From Amphiura filiformis (lineage: Eukaryota > Echinodermata > Ophiuroidea > Amphilepidida > Amphiuridae), in contig NW_027305499.1 in NCBI RefSeq assembly GCF_039555335.1, positions 956,501-1,020,500 on the forward strand: a stretch of 64,000 nucleotides of DNA. Reading direction: 5' to 3'. Below, one piece after another: positions 24,182 to 35,459 of this stretch. The translations under genes were made by a program, and so were the position numbers. Positions within the stretch are counted from its first letter, which is position 1, and each line of letters begins with the position of its first letter. Below the pieces are notes generated by a model. The model searched no databases. It saw nothing but the letters and a program-made list of their open reading frames with translations, and was not told where the DNA came from.

Positions 24182-24670
24182 ATTTGTTTTATGAAGCAAC
24201 TGGAAAAACGTGAAACAAACTAGCGGCAATAGTTTGGATGACAGCAGGGCCCGGGGGGGTACTCAAGTTTGGTTTTGGTAGGGACGTGCCGCTGAGAATT
24301 TGAAAGTGGACCCATAAATATACCAATTTTTCAAGAAATTTGGACCCATTCATATACCAAAAGTCAAAATTTTCGGCCAAATTTAACCCAAACTGTCTTA
24401 GTTTTTACAAATTTTCCCAAAATTTTGGGCAAATTTTGAAAATTTTGGCTAGATTAGGGAAAAAATGGGCTGTTTTCCGAAAAAATTGAGAAAATTTTGA
24501 AAAAGGACCCATTCATATACCAAAATAGGCTTTGAAAAAGGGCCATTGATATACCAAAAGGCTGAAAATGCTACCCATATTTGCGGCACGTCCCCGTATG
24601 GTCATTTGTACCCCCGGGCAGCAGGGTCACATGGATGTGGAGATATTTTTGGAGTCAAAAATAATGATTT
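24182..24670 (+). pseudogene. Decayed tandem copy of transporter exon 4, split by a hAT-type MITE
   Basis: Bases 24182-24249 match exon 4 (tttgttttatgaagcaactgg; tagcggcaata.tttggatgacagcag). After the insertion, 24619-24670 continues (catggatgtggagatattt and tttgaaa). The acceptor-like ttttacag is retained. Stop codons and indels make it non-coding. With the exon-2 relic at 379-668, it shows that parts of this gene were duplicated on both sides. Confidence 0.8.
24250..24618. mobile_element. hAT-type MITE with 8-bp target duplication
   Basis: The direct repeat CAGCAGGG flanks it at 24242-24249 and 24619-24626. Ends are CCCGGGGGGGTAC and the inverse GTACCCCCGGG, followed inwards by gggacgtgccgc in inverted copies. 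An 8-bp duplication is the hallmark of hAT insertions. Removing the element restores the exon-4 relic exactly. Confidence 0.85.
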
Positions 24671-24854
24671 GAAATGTGTTGTCAGACAATATTCAAAAAC
24701 GTGGTCGCGTGTTGCCCCAAAATAGAAAAATAAACTATCTTAGACAACGAAGAACCCGCACATAATGCGGGGCTTATGTTATCATCCAAATGGTTGCCTA
24801 TTTGTTTCTTTGTTTGTTTGGCTGGTTGCCTGGCTGTACGGGCGGAAGCAAATT

Positions 24855-25245
24855 CATTAACGCAATAACCGATCAACTGAAACTTGGTTTGGTGATAAGA
24901 TATGGTGGCCTGATGTGCGTATAGTTTTGTGTCATGTTATTTATTAATATTAATGAGCTGATTTGCGTATTTTACGTACATTTTCATTAATCCACTCTGC
25001 AACTTAAACGCAATGACCGATGAATTTCAAACTTGGTATGGGGATTGGATGGTAGCCTGATGTGCTGTATGCTGTTTTGTGTCATGTCATTTGCATATTT
25101 ATGAATATTAATGAGCTGATTTGCATATTGCATATTTTATTTGTAATAGCAAATCTTGCAACTTACACGCATAAACCGATCAACTTCAAACTTGGTTTGG
25201 TAACTGGATATGCTAGCCTGATGTGCTGTATACTTTGGTGGCATA
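24855..25245 (+). repeat. Three degenerate tandem units of ~150 bp
   Basis: Units start near 24858, 25010 and 25160. Each contains cgca...accgat(c/g), tcaa/gaaacttgg, ctgatgtgc and, in the first two, attaatgagctgatttgc. Divergence between units suggests an old array. Confidence 0.65.
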
Positions 25246-25391
25246 AAACAAAAGTTCGATAGACTCGAACACAGAAGACATGGGAAGAGTATTACACTGT
25301 CTCGAGGCGTTTTTATTTTGGGGAAACCCTCATCTTTTACCAAACAATATATTAGCTTTTCCAATTCGTCTTTTGGAAAATGAATAAACTA

Positions 25392-25609
25392 CCGTAAAAC
25401 CCCGTCTACAAGCATATAAAGTGCTTCTGATGAAAACTAAATTATTCCAGGCGCCATTATGATGTTTGAACAAATAAATTACAGATTCAAGCATATAAAA
25501 ACAAGTATTATTGTAAGACCAATCTATTGTATTGGTATATATACGCCTAATTAGTATTAGTTAAGCTTTCATAAAAAACCCATATATGCTTGTAGACGGG
25601 GTTTTACGG
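25392..25609. mobile_element. Mariner/Tc-type MITE flanked by TA
   Basis: Ends are CCGTAAAACCCCGTCTACAA then gcatata and the perfect inverse, with TA on each side (25390-25391, 25610-25611). TIRs are about 27 bp. Non-coding. Confidence 0.85.
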
Positions 25610-25611
25610 TA

Positions 25612-26320
25612 TTGCAACAAATTCTTTTATTTTGGCTCGCAGTATATGTACGATAAACGGTTCAAAACTTGTCTTGTTGAGGCATGGTAAGCATGTTCAT
25701 CGCTTGTATCAACGAATGGGGTTATATAAATATGGAGAAACAATAGATTACAGAACTCATTGTCCCTTGGTGTCGATTTGATTTGCCGACAGGCTATTCA
25801 TAAAAATGGTAGCATTTTTTCAAACAAAAGAGTTCCGCCATTAACTTGGTTACTAACGTGACAGCCACTTTACACGGCAGGCGATAATTAATGAACGTGT
25901 TTATAGTGAGCCAGCTTATCCGTTATTTAGTGTATATTAGCGTATAAATTAATTGTTATTGCAGTATAATCTTTTCGCATACAGCCACAATAAACATGCT
26001 CAATAAATGATCAAAATATGTCAAGTAAGCGCACAAACCGAGAAAGTAGTACCATTTTATTACACGGGCTGTCGATCGCACGAATTCATTTATATTGATT
26101 GACATTTTCCAATATGTCAGCACTCAAATCGGATACAATAGTCGAATAAAAGCTTCAGTCCATTGGTATATCAAACATATCCATTTGACAAACAAACGTT
26201 ACGACTGATACTTTCAGTCATCAGGATCCTTGACTTTCGGTCATTTTCCTGCTTCTGGTTGATACCCGTGTTATTTCCCCTAGTTGAGGATTGGCGCTGT
26301 CAGTGTTAACGCTGGCTATT
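25612..26320. other. Intergenic, nothing recognised
   Basis: This is the stretch between the tail of the transporter region and the cluster of small transposons near 26.3-26.8 kb. No coding or repeat pattern was found. Confidence 0.4.
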
Positions 26321-26331
26321 CTGATCTAAGG

Positions 26332-26495
26332 CAGTGGCGTAGCCAGGATTTTGGAACCGAGGGGGCACAACTTGTAAATGTACCGACGGAAATATTTTTT
26401 GCCGACGGAAGTCGTGATTTGTTTCACCAACGCCTTCAGTCTATCGACGGCCTTACATGTACCGACGGCCACGACGAGCCCTGCCCCCCCCACTG
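26332..26495. mobile_element. 164-bp hAT-type MITE with 8-bp target duplication
   Basis: ATCTAAGG flanks it at 26324-26331 and 26496-26503. Ends are CAGTGGCGTAGCC and ...CCCCACTG. It carries several accgacgg repeats. It inserted at the very edge of the next element. Confidence 0.8.
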
Positions 26496-26500
26496 ATCTA

Positions 26501-26805
26501 AGGGGCGCACCGTTAAATTGCCTCGGGGGTATTGAAGTATTAGCCGGGTTAGGTTTTTTTCGGTGGCGGTATTTTGGTTTTAGGTAGGCTCTAGCAAGTT
26601 TTTGAATTTTTTTTAAATATTAATGCATTATTGTATTCACGATTAGCTGGTCCAGTGGCTTTTTACGTGATAGTGGACAAATGTGCTGTTTTTGCTCATT
26701 TAGTGATGGGTGAATTAGTTTGGTTTTTTGTTAATGTTATTTCTTTTTTCCCCTTTTTTTTATTCAAAAAACCTCCACCCCCTGGGAATCTAATGATGCG
26801 CCCCT
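26501..26805. mobile_element. Inverted-repeat element with AGGGGCGCA ends
   Basis: The left end (aggggcgcaccgttaaatt then a G run) is matched in inverse at the right end (cccc.gggaatctaatgatgcgcccct). The previous hAT MITE interrupts or abuts its left boundary. Non-coding. Confidence 0.65.
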
Positions 26806-26898
26806 ATAATGTCTCCTTGTTGTTGATCACGTGAACTGTAAGAGCTGCTAATTTTGAAGTTTGTCACTGCGCCTGAATATGGGGTATATTATCATGAG

Positions 26899-26904
26899 TT
26901 TATT
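26899..26904 (-). promoter_or_regulatory. Candidate poly(A) signal of SDR gene A
   Basis: Minus-strand AATAAA, 84 bases past the stop codon of SDR gene A. A reasonable position for 3'-end formation; not proved. Confidence 0.45.
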
Positions 26905-26987
26905 TACGTGAAAGAGTTTATAATATATGTTACGCAGCTCGTCACACGAAAATATAATCTTTAATTTCCTTGATTAATAGTTTCAAT

Positions 26988-27351
26988 TTAGTATATGTAT
27001 ATATTATCCCCTATGACTGCTGGTAAATGTGTCATAATAAATGTACGCATGTGCCAATACCAATCTTTAGGCTCGTACCGAATTTTTGGATATTTATCAA
27101 GTAATGCCCCTACAAAACTATCTATAACCGGAGTTTTATCTCGAGTACCAATATTAGAATAATATGCCATTGTGGCAACTTTTTTATCAAAATCGTCTCT
27201 GCCATAGTCCTGTCTGACCTCCTCTGGCATCGCCTCCCACATCTTATCTCCAATTCGCTGGATATTTTCCTTGGTAAATATTCCCGTAGCAGCGACAAAG
27301 TTGCCAGGTTCTATGATGCTGACATGGACACCCCATCTCTTCATCTCGTAT
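26988..27351 (-). CDS. SDR gene A exon 4 with stop
   Basis: The acceptor is gttgattatag; it begins with the last base of an Arg codon, then [18 protein letters not shown]. It ends GDNIYIY with the stop at 26988-26990. Confidence 0.9.
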
Positions 27352-30300
27352 CTATAATCAACAGATTGGTGAAAACAAAAGAAATGGATATCAATGGTGT
27401 TGGAAGAGATACGGAGAGTTAACACCCGGAAAGACCCCTTTTAACAGCTCCGATATAGATTGCTACATATATCAGATTGTCACTGCCGCACACCGACATC
27501 GCCTGGCTAATAATTATTTGGTGCAGCAGAGACACTAAAATGAATACACGGGATCGATACACGTGAATTGCAATGCACGATTTTGATATCAGACGAAAAT
27601 CTTCGGATACCGGGTTAGAAAATGATGAATATCTCCCGTAAATGATTTCATCTCAAGAAACCAGATCTGGTACCATACACTTGAAAATACGTGTTGAACA
27701 GATATGATAGTCGTTAGTTTGCGCTTTGAGAAACGGCCGTGAGTCTTGAACTCAAAATCTGACCAAAATCGCTAATTTTATATTGCGTTGGTCTTGTATG
27801 GACTACAGCGCGCAGGCTATAATCTGCACTCACGTCCAGTGGAGGCAGTATGACAATTGACCGCAATGTCGTATACAAGCTTACTCACACAGCGAGAAAT
27901 CAATTACCCCGGCTATTGTCAGTAGCCTTAGTCAGGTCACTTGGCTAATTATATGCGTCTCATAAGGTCGGTAAAATGACCTTTCGTGGCTGTGGATTCA
28001 ACCTACCATGGCGATTTCTACCATGGAGATATCGGGGCGATGACACTGTGTGCCGTGACATATTGTAGCTATCGTTGGCAAAAGACGAGTGTTCATTAGA
28101 TAAAATAGTTTTGAAGATAATTTCAAAACTTTGCACTTCGTTGCCAGACTAATTTGCACGGTTATTCGCACATGCACGCACACGTATGCGTGTTGCGGAC
28201 CATTTTAGGCTATTGGTCGGTTTGAGTATGTTGGGGTGTGTTTACTGATTAAACGGAGAACACGCATGAATGACTGCGGTTATTTCCGTTGAACACAACT
28301 GAAAATACGGTAAATACCTAGACGGACAGACGCAATATGATATTCCTTCCATGGCATACTTTACTGGTGCAAGACTTTATTGATGGCAGATGTAATGTAA
28401 CTAACTGCCACCAGAAATTTTGGACCAAGAGCACAACATGTGTGGATGTTCGACTACAAGAATATGGTAAATCGTCTTCCTTTAAGAACATACCTGAGAC
28501 ATTGGCAGAATCCTTCCATGGCATATTTGCTGGTCACATAGACAGAACGAGACGGGATGGCTTGACGTGCAATACCACTTGTAATGGTCACGACTCGACC
28601 TGTTGAAAAAATTAACCAAAATACCGTTTACACGGTTGTTTGATGGGATCATAGATTTTTTTAAACAAAACATAATGTACAACCAAATTTTAGGCTTAAA
28701 CAGCTAAAAGCGATATCATACTAATGGATACAGATGCTTTTGAGTCTTTCACAACATTTAAATTCCCCCTCTTTTACAAAATTAGTCCCTTTTATAACAT
28801 TTTATAAAGCTTTTTCGGATATAAAATGTGCCTATTAATGACAAAATTGGTGGCGCTATTTAGTTACTGGAAAGTACTCTTTCTAGCTTTTAATACAAAT
28901 ACTTCCTTTTATTGTTTGATAAAATATGTTTATAAAATTTCCCTGTTGTTTGTTTCACCTATTTCAGCTGTTTTAATGGTAGTACCTACCTCTTGCAAAT
29001 AAAGAAATATGATTTAGGATAAATAGCGCCATCTATAGTTTGCATTTAGTTAATAATGAAGCCAATTCTATATACATCAAACAAGCGTGTTTATGCTATA
29101 CAATATTCGTGAAAAGTTTTCTTATGACATTCTGCTATAAAAGGTTTTTAAAAGTGCAACATAAAATGTAACAAAATGATTTGTTGTCATGTTTTATTAA
29201 TTTTTATTAATGTGGTTGAAGCGGGATTCGAACCGGCGACCGGTCAGTTTATTTATAATATATTTTGTTCAACTCATCAAAATGGCGTTGACTAATTATA
29301 TTTTTATGCGTAAATACATTTTTAAAGCGTTTTAAAACATCCATTGTGTTATATGCAATCAAACATTACCTTTCGCCCTCCTAACTAGTGGAAGAAACGC
29401 TTTTGTTACTCGGATACAACCAAATAGATTGACTTGCGCTGTGCGTTCGTACACGTCAAGATTACACCACTCAACCTCACCAAATGTAGATAACCCCGCA
29501 TTGTTAACGATGCCCCATAAGCCTGTGAAAGAGGTAAAGGTAAATAAATATGTCATGCCGGAAGTTGAAGGTCAAAGCAATGTCAAAAATGGATTTCCCA
29601 ACTATATTATAAACTTGTTGGGGTTCACCATTACTCCCGCACGACTGTTATCTGTTTTACCTTTCCAGTTATCAGTTAGTAAGAACAATAATGGGACAGT
29701 ACACAGCGTCATCTTGATTTGTTCGGGTTTTTTTTTTTTTTTGACAACCCTGGATAACCCAAGAAAGCCTCTATTGAAGCTACTCTTTTCGAAACTGGCT
29801 GCGAGATGCATGTACAGGTATGGATCTCTGCACACGGGACCGACGGCTTAACATCCCCTCCGAAGGACGGAGTACTTTCATGATTCATTTACCCAATTCT
29901 AAATGAACCATGGTGGAGAGCGGAAGTCTGAATATAATCTACAGATGTTGCCAATTAATTTCAGACTTTTTTGTCCAAGTCAATGTCCCAGCAAATCGCC
30001 ACCGCCGGGAATTGAACCCGGGACCCCATCAGGTCCGGATTTACCATAGGGCCAGATGGGCCCGGGCCCAGGGCCCTCAAATTTGGGGGGGGGCAAAATT
30101 GCCATGTGCAGTGTGCATATCTTCCATTTAAGCCGAAAAACACCAGTTTTGGGCCAAAATAGTATGCAAGAAGTGCAAAGTTTTGCGCGCTTCGCGCGCA
30201 CTGGCCTATTGAATAGCAAAATTCAACTTCAATTTGGACTAAAACAGTCTAAAATTGAATTTTTTCACGCGCTTCGCGCGCAAATGTCCTAGTAAAATCT

Positions 30301-32347
30301 AACAACTTTGCCACTTAAGTGCAGATGCCTTCCTCATGGTGCGTTTGGGGACCTCCAAATTTTGGCCTGGCCCAGGGCCCCCAAAAAGATAAATCCGGCC
30401 CTGGACCCCATGCACGAAAGGCGACTACCCTAACCATTGCGCCACGCTCTCCCTATCATTCCGATATCTTTTCCGACCTACCGACCCACCCCAAAATTCT
30501 CACTGGAGGGCAAGCAAACAATATTTTATTTTTGCCCTAAGGGTGCTTCAAAATTCAGAATGCGGCTAATAAAAAGAAATCAAGCTCAAGAACTGATAAT
30601 ACCTATCCCAGTCTCTTGGACTTTAATAAGTCTGGACCGTTGTGAATACGCATGCGTCCTACATCGGAACTGCTTTATAAGTTCAGTAAATTTGATTTCA
30701 TAAAGGTCAGGAAACGATTATCACCACAGCGTCAATTACATGTAGGTCTTAGCATATTATCTAACACCGTGAAGTGCAGATATGTACATGTAAGCTTGCA
30801 TGATTTAAAGACGTAATGATACTCAAATGAGCTATCACATTGATACTCAACCCGACACAATGCAAGGTTTCCTTTAGCGTGCTTTTAAATAATCCCAAAT
30901 GCTAAGATATACATTCCATGGTGTTATAATTTCCTTTTACAACAAAATTCTATTTTATGTTCGCAATTGTATTATCATCACATCCAAAGATATTTTTTAA
31001 ATAGCTTAAAAATATTAATTGCTACTTAACTAAAATACTTAACACAGCTGCTACAAACATAACTGAAAAAAGCGTCTTTAATTCAGGCGATATCCTTGTA
31101 AATAATGTACCACAACATGCTAAGTTGTGATAGACTTGTGACATGAACTTGAACAGGAAATGTGTCAGAATGCTGTAAGAAAATTTAGCAACTCAAATGT
31201 GTATGAAAGACAAAATTGTTCAATTAATGTATATAGGAAACGGTGGTAACATTATTACAACAGGGCTAACATATAATTACGCAGGCATTACATTATGTCT
31301 ACGCGTATGTAGCTGGTCTTAGAGATTATTGTTTCCATAGCATGTACATGTACTTAAGTTTCAAACTACAATGCCTGGAACACATATCCAGTGAAAATAA
31401 TAATATTTTATTTTATATAAATACAAAATTTAAAAAAATTTGTATAAAGTAATATTAAAACTTACAAAAAATTGTTAAAATAATTGATAATTGATATATT
31501 CAACAGTCGCTAGTCAGACACAACCCTAACAATAGAACTAACCCAAACTTTATCTCTCATTATTTTTCGGACTAGCGAGCCTTTTATTCGGACTAACGAA
31601 CCTTATTTTTGGACTAGCGTATCTTTTACCGGACTAACGAGTCTTTTTTCGGACTAACGAGCCTTTTTCCGACTAACGAACCTTATTTTCGCACTAACGA
31701 ACCCTTTTTTCGGACTAACGAACCTTTTTTGGACTAACGAAACTTTTTTGGACTAACGAACCTTTTTTCGGGTTAGCGAACCTTATTTTCGGACTAACGA
31801 ACCATTTTTCGAACTAACGAGTCTTTATCGGACTAACGAACCTTATTTTCGGACTATCAAACCTTATTTTCGGGCTAGCTAACCTTTTTCGGACTAACAA
31901 ACCTTTTTTCGGACTAGCAAGCATTAGGAATAGCAACGATACAACGGTCATTCCCCTTTTTCATCCACACAAAATACACATCGTGTTCTTTAGCACATAA
32001 GTACCTCTTTTAGGCTCAGGTAGATTCTGTTTCACCGTTGCTAATGCTGCTTGCACGCCTTCATCTTTTGACACATCCATCTGGACAACCAGCAACCTGC
32101 TTGACGCCCCTTCTTGCAGCTTTCTTGCTCCATCACCTCGACTGTCTAAACACCCTGCGAAAACATTAAAGCCTATATCATCCAATTTTGCTGCCAGTGC
32201 ATGGCCAAATCCTGTATCGCATCCAGTGATTAGAACAGCTTTATTTCTTGGTTCCAAACGAATAGGTTCCCCGCGTACAAATGCAATAAAGAGTCCACCA
32301 GCAGTAACGAGGACTACAAACCAAACGAATAATGCCACAATACCCAT
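26988..32347 (-). CDS. SDR9C-family dehydrogenase A (BDH1 / retinol-dehydrogenase-like), 4 exons, 321 aa
   Basis: Probable NAD(P)-dependent oxidoreductase acting on 3-hydroxybutyrate, a retinoid or a steroid, likely membrane-anchored. Exons 32347-32005, 29522-29370, 28599-28494 and 27351-26988 join in phase to 966 bases. An N-terminal hydrophobic anchor (about residues 4-25) precedes the cofactor motif TGCDTGFG (41-48). NNAG is at 121-124, catalytic Ser173 in TITSG, and YVTSK gives Tyr186 and Lys190 at the standard 13-residue spacing. [10 protein letters not shown] and the C-terminal region follow. The short third exon, which holds the whole catalytic triad core, is easily missed because it is only 106 bases long. 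All key residues are present, so the gene looks functional. The wording [13 protein letters not shown]...EVNLFG is closest, from memory, to D-beta-hydroxybutyrate dehydrogenase (BDH1), but retinol dehydrogenases share most motifs. Confidence 0.88.
28494..28599 (-). CDS. SDR gene A exon 3, catalytic core
   Basis: 106 bases; the acceptor is ttttttcaacag and the donor CTCAG then gtatgt. It reads [12 protein letters not shown] then [17 protein letters not shown], supplying catalytic Ser, Tyr and Lys. Found by following the phase left by exon 2 and the motif order of the family. Confidence 0.88.
29370..29522 (-). CDS. SDR gene A exon 2
   Basis: 153 bases; the acceptor is ctctttcacag and the donor AAAG then gtaatg. 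It encodes the NNAG motif and the [16 protein letters not shown] helix. Same length as the equivalent exon of paralogue B. Confidence 0.9.
29728..30453 (-). mobile_element. tRNA-derived SINE with poly(A), split by a hAT MITE
   Basis: Read on the minus strand it starts with a tRNA-like head near 30453 (gagcgtggcgcaatggttag, A box; cccgggttcaattcccgg, B box). A body shared with 10612-10845 follows, and it ends in a 15-base poly(A) at 29742-29728. It lies in intron 1 of SDR gene A in the same direction as the gene. The head is interrupted by the element at 30030-30403. Confidence 0.8.
30030..30403. mobile_element. 374-bp hAT MITE inside the SINE tRNA head
   Basis: The 8-bp duplication GACCCCAT is at 30022-30029 and 30404-30411. 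Ends are CAGGTCCGGATTTA and the inverse ...AAATCCGGCCCTG. Excising it and one GACCCCAT restores a continuous tRNA-like head. A gcgcttcgcgcgc palindrome occurs twice inside. Confidence 0.88.
30454..31550. other. SDR gene A intron 1, nothing recognised
   Basis: AT-rich intronic sequence. No exon is expected because exons 1 and 2 join in phase. No repeat structure was noted. Confidence 0.4.
31558..31925. repeat. Minisatellite, ~22-bp unit, about 16 copies
   Basis: Degenerate units of the form ttttcggactaacgaacc run end to end, varying in T-run length and a few bases (gactagcg, gagtc, gagcc). It lies in intron 1 of SDR gene A, starting about 80 bp past the exon 1 donor. Confidence 0.85.
32005..32347 (-). 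CDS. SDR gene A exon 1
   Basis: It starts at ATG 32347 and encodes the anchor and the Rossmann cofactor motif. The donor is AGAG then gtactt. It ends one base into glycine 115. Confidence 0.85.
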
Positions 32348-34328
32348 AATTGAACACTGCGCAAATTCAGGAAGGATTGAATTGTACGTGCATATTACTT
32401 GAAGTTGATCAAATCGGTGTCATTGAATATCACTGTGCAAATAAGTACCTATACTGTCTAGTTGTACATATTACGCCATTTGGGCTATTTATATAGTTAG
32501 ATTAAACAGATAAATAAATGAGATAAGGTACTGTGCGTACTACTTTAAAATAAATCAAAGGTAAAGCGTTAAGAGTATACACCCATTCTTATTCTCGAAT
32601 GTAAGTAACGGTATAAAGAGCATATCCAAGCGCGTTTAAACCATGACCTTTGCAGCCAATTTGTTTTCACCTCAAGCTCCAATAAGACTCTTTGGACATT
32701 TCTTTTACACGTTATACCTATTAACTCCTGACAACTCCAGCTGATGTGCGGAAACACGCATGTAAAAGCAACGTAGACAGGAACATAAAACAAAATCAAA
32801 ATTGCAGGCATTACAAGAAAGAAATGTGAGTACAGAAGAAGGTAAAGTACGATAGCCAATTTGAAAAAAAATCCAATGTAATCCAAGAAGTCCAATACCC
32901 TGAAAAACCTGCAAACACAGGGACCCCCCCAAAAAAAACAAAAAAAACAACCAGAACCCTCATAGCGCCCTCTTTTTTCTATTTCAGAAAAAAAGTTGAT
33001 CAAATACATTATTGTATGTAATGAAACCTCAAATCGCTAGTTTTAATAAACCGGACAAAATTTCAATCGTCTCACAGTTTTTGAAGATATGCTCATTTTA
33101 AGAAATGTGCCCATTTTTCACTCGGTCCGTCTGCAAATACTTTCAAAATAAGTGGTTTATAAATTATTCAAGCTTTAGCCTCGTCTGCTGGTTTTGTTTT
33201 TTTATTTATGGATCCCAAACTTTACCCACTCTTGTGCCCACATTTTTACCTACTTCTTCACTTTTGTTCATTATGCTATTCGCCCATTGCACGGACCCGC
33301 CATCTTGCTACCAATACGATGTTCTCCCTGCAAACACATGCGCAAAAAGTCACTTTTATTTATCGCGCTTTTCTAGCAACGCGCCAGAAGACTTTTGCAA
33401 ATCGTATGCGGTAATTAAAGCACAAAAGACGCGCACTTTGCTGGTAGAACCTCGTTTTAAGATGACCGTGCAAAGGGTCAATGGACTCCTCCAGCAATCG
33501 GTTGTATTTTACCATTGAAAAGACGGTAATGCATAATTCAACCATACTGTCCACAAAATATGCTTCAGCTTGACACCTGATATTACTCCTCATTAAGCTG
33601 TGACAATCAATTACTAGTACATCTGAAGAAGGTCACTTTCTGGAAAGCTGGACAGAACAATGTTACGTGATGTAACGGATTCTCCCACCTGGTTCATATG
33701 TGATGCGATCAAGCAAAATCAATCGGAACTCGAACAACATTTGCAAACCTGCAATTGAACAACCAGTTCCAAAGATATGAGCAATTAAAGAGTTTCCAAT
33801 ACAACATAAAACAAAAGGAAGTGTTTCCTTTGTTTGGCTATATCTCAAAATCAATATTTCCGAGTTCCGACTGATTTTGCTTGATCGTATCACTAGAGAG
33901 CTTCAGAGATAGGAAAAGAATTCTTTTCAAAATTATAAATCTGACACGAAGAATTTCTCCAAGCTTAAAGGAGCCTTTACATGGAAAGGGAAATTCCCAA
34001 ACTAAACATTTCTTATTATGCTAAACCTGTATTTGTTGATTCCATGCGTTTCTCATCATCGTTGTATACCTTGCTTTTTTCCCGTGGATATTATGATGTA
34101 ATATCTGATTACACGTCTGCAGTGTGGATTATTCTAAGATATGATTGCATAAATAAACAAGAAGATAACGAAAAGTATAAAGGCTATAGGTAAGCCCAAG
34201 GTTCATTATTGCGGAAATATTCACAAAGGTCACTGTCCTTATTCCGATACCTCATTCTTTAAACATGTTAATATTATTATACATCCAATGACACGCTGAA
34301 CAACCCGTTAATAAATGAAAGGACTTAG
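32348..34328. other. Upstream of SDR gene A; no supported gene
   Basis: Several open frames exist (for example 33009-32569) but they are low-complexity, phenylalanine-rich and lack any family resemblance. No TATA box or other promoter element could be assigned confidently to SDR gene A. Confidence 0.35.
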
Positions 34329-34676
34329 CCAGCAAACATAAAACGTTTTCAACATTATTGGCAAAGTGTTAGAAAAGGTTGGCAGAAGATGTTAAAAGAT
34401 AAAACGTTTTCAAAACATTCAAAAACATTGTTTCAAAATTACTGCAAAACCGGGTGCAAAATATTGCAAAGATTTTTTGCCACATATTTTGTTAACAGAA
34501 GTGTTGACAAAATATGTGGCAAAAAATATTTGCAAAATATACTTAAAAAACAACATGTTGACACAATTGTAAAAATATTGCTGTGGTGTATTTAGTTCAT
34601 GCAAAACGTTTTCATGACCTTTGTAAAACCAAATTCCAAAATATAACTTTTTAAAAAACATTTTTTTGTTTGCTGG
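34329..34676. mobile_element. Inverted-repeat element with CAGCAAACA ends
   Basis: It begins ccagcaaacataaaacgttt and ends in the inverse (tttttgtttgctgg). The interior is full of aaaacgttttc and aaaatatt-type repeats in both orientations, including a hairpin around 34475-34530. A larger relative is at 61330-62021. Confidence 0.7.
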
Positions 34677-34737
34677 GTAACAAATACAGCACCAAATACT
34701 ATTAAAATGGTAACTGAATTTAATTTAGCTTATAAAT

Positions 34738-34744
34738 AAAGAAA

Positions 34745-34788
<44 letters not shown>

Positions 34789-34800
34789 GAAATAAATAAA
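34738..34800. repeat. AAAT microsatellite
   Basis: About fifteen near-perfect copies of aaat, with minor interruptions continuing to 34850. Confidence 0.9.
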
Positions 34801-34849
34801 TAATGAAATAAATATTTAATATATAATGAAATAAATATTTATATAATAT

Positions 34850-34985
34850 TGAATGAGTTTGAGTGTGATACAAGAATATATTGCACGAGATATATAGAAA
34901 AATATTGCACGAGTCGAAGACGAGTGCAATATTTTTGTATCGAGTGCAATATATTCTTGTATCACACGAAAATAAGCCATTCAAT
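34850..34985. repeat. Palindrome built on gtgcaatat units
   Basis: gtgtgatacaagaatatattg at the left is inverted as caatatattcttgtatcacac at the right, with nested cgagtgcaatatttt copies between. It forms a long hairpin next to the following element. Confidence 0.75.
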
Positions 34986-34998
34986 AATATTATTATTA

Positions 34999-35430
34999 TT
35001 TATATCAGGCTTTTGCTATGCGGTAAAATGAAAATTTAAGCTTACCTAGCCACCGGGTTTAACCAATGTGTATTGTAATACCTTTTGACCTCCTTGTTTT
35101 CTGCTCTTTACTCTTCAATGACCATTTTCGGAATAATTATATACAGGTTTATTTGTTGATGTGGATTATATTTCCTAAGGTTATCATCATCCAGAATTGC
35201 CGCGAATTAAGTTTGTGATTTTACTTGTTTACAGTGAGCCGTAACGGTGTCTGTATTGTTGTGCTGTTGTATCATGACTCGTGTTGGTGCTGTCACCATG
35301 GTAACGCGCGACACGTACGAGATACTCGTACAATATTAAAAAAATATTGTATTGCATGCATCCGGGTGTTTTGCAAATATTATACAATAATACAGTTTTA
35401 TTGTATCGCTCAAAAGCCTGATATAAATAA
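34999..35430. mobile_element. 432-bp MITE with 20-bp perfect TIRs
   Basis: The left end TTATTTATATCAGGCTTTTG is exactly inverted at 35411-35430. Non-coding interior. Confidence 0.8.
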
Positions 35431-35459
35431 CAATTTAGTATATTTAACTTCTACTACTA

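Noticed and set aside
29222-29252. tRNA-like B box (ggttcgaatcccgc on the minus strand) in SDR gene A intron 2
   Set aside because: Only a B box is present, with no A box or acceptor pairing upstream; at best SINE debris.
31558-31925. Regular ~22-bp repeats resembling a CRISPR array
   Set aside because: There are no unique spacers; the repeats are directly adjacent and degenerate, and this is a eukaryotic intron. It is a minisatellite.
32569-33009. 146-codon minus-strand frame upstream of SDR gene A
   Set aside because: Phe/Cys-rich translation of T-rich sequence with no recognisable motif, and its start region is low complexity. Not needed to complete SDR gene A.
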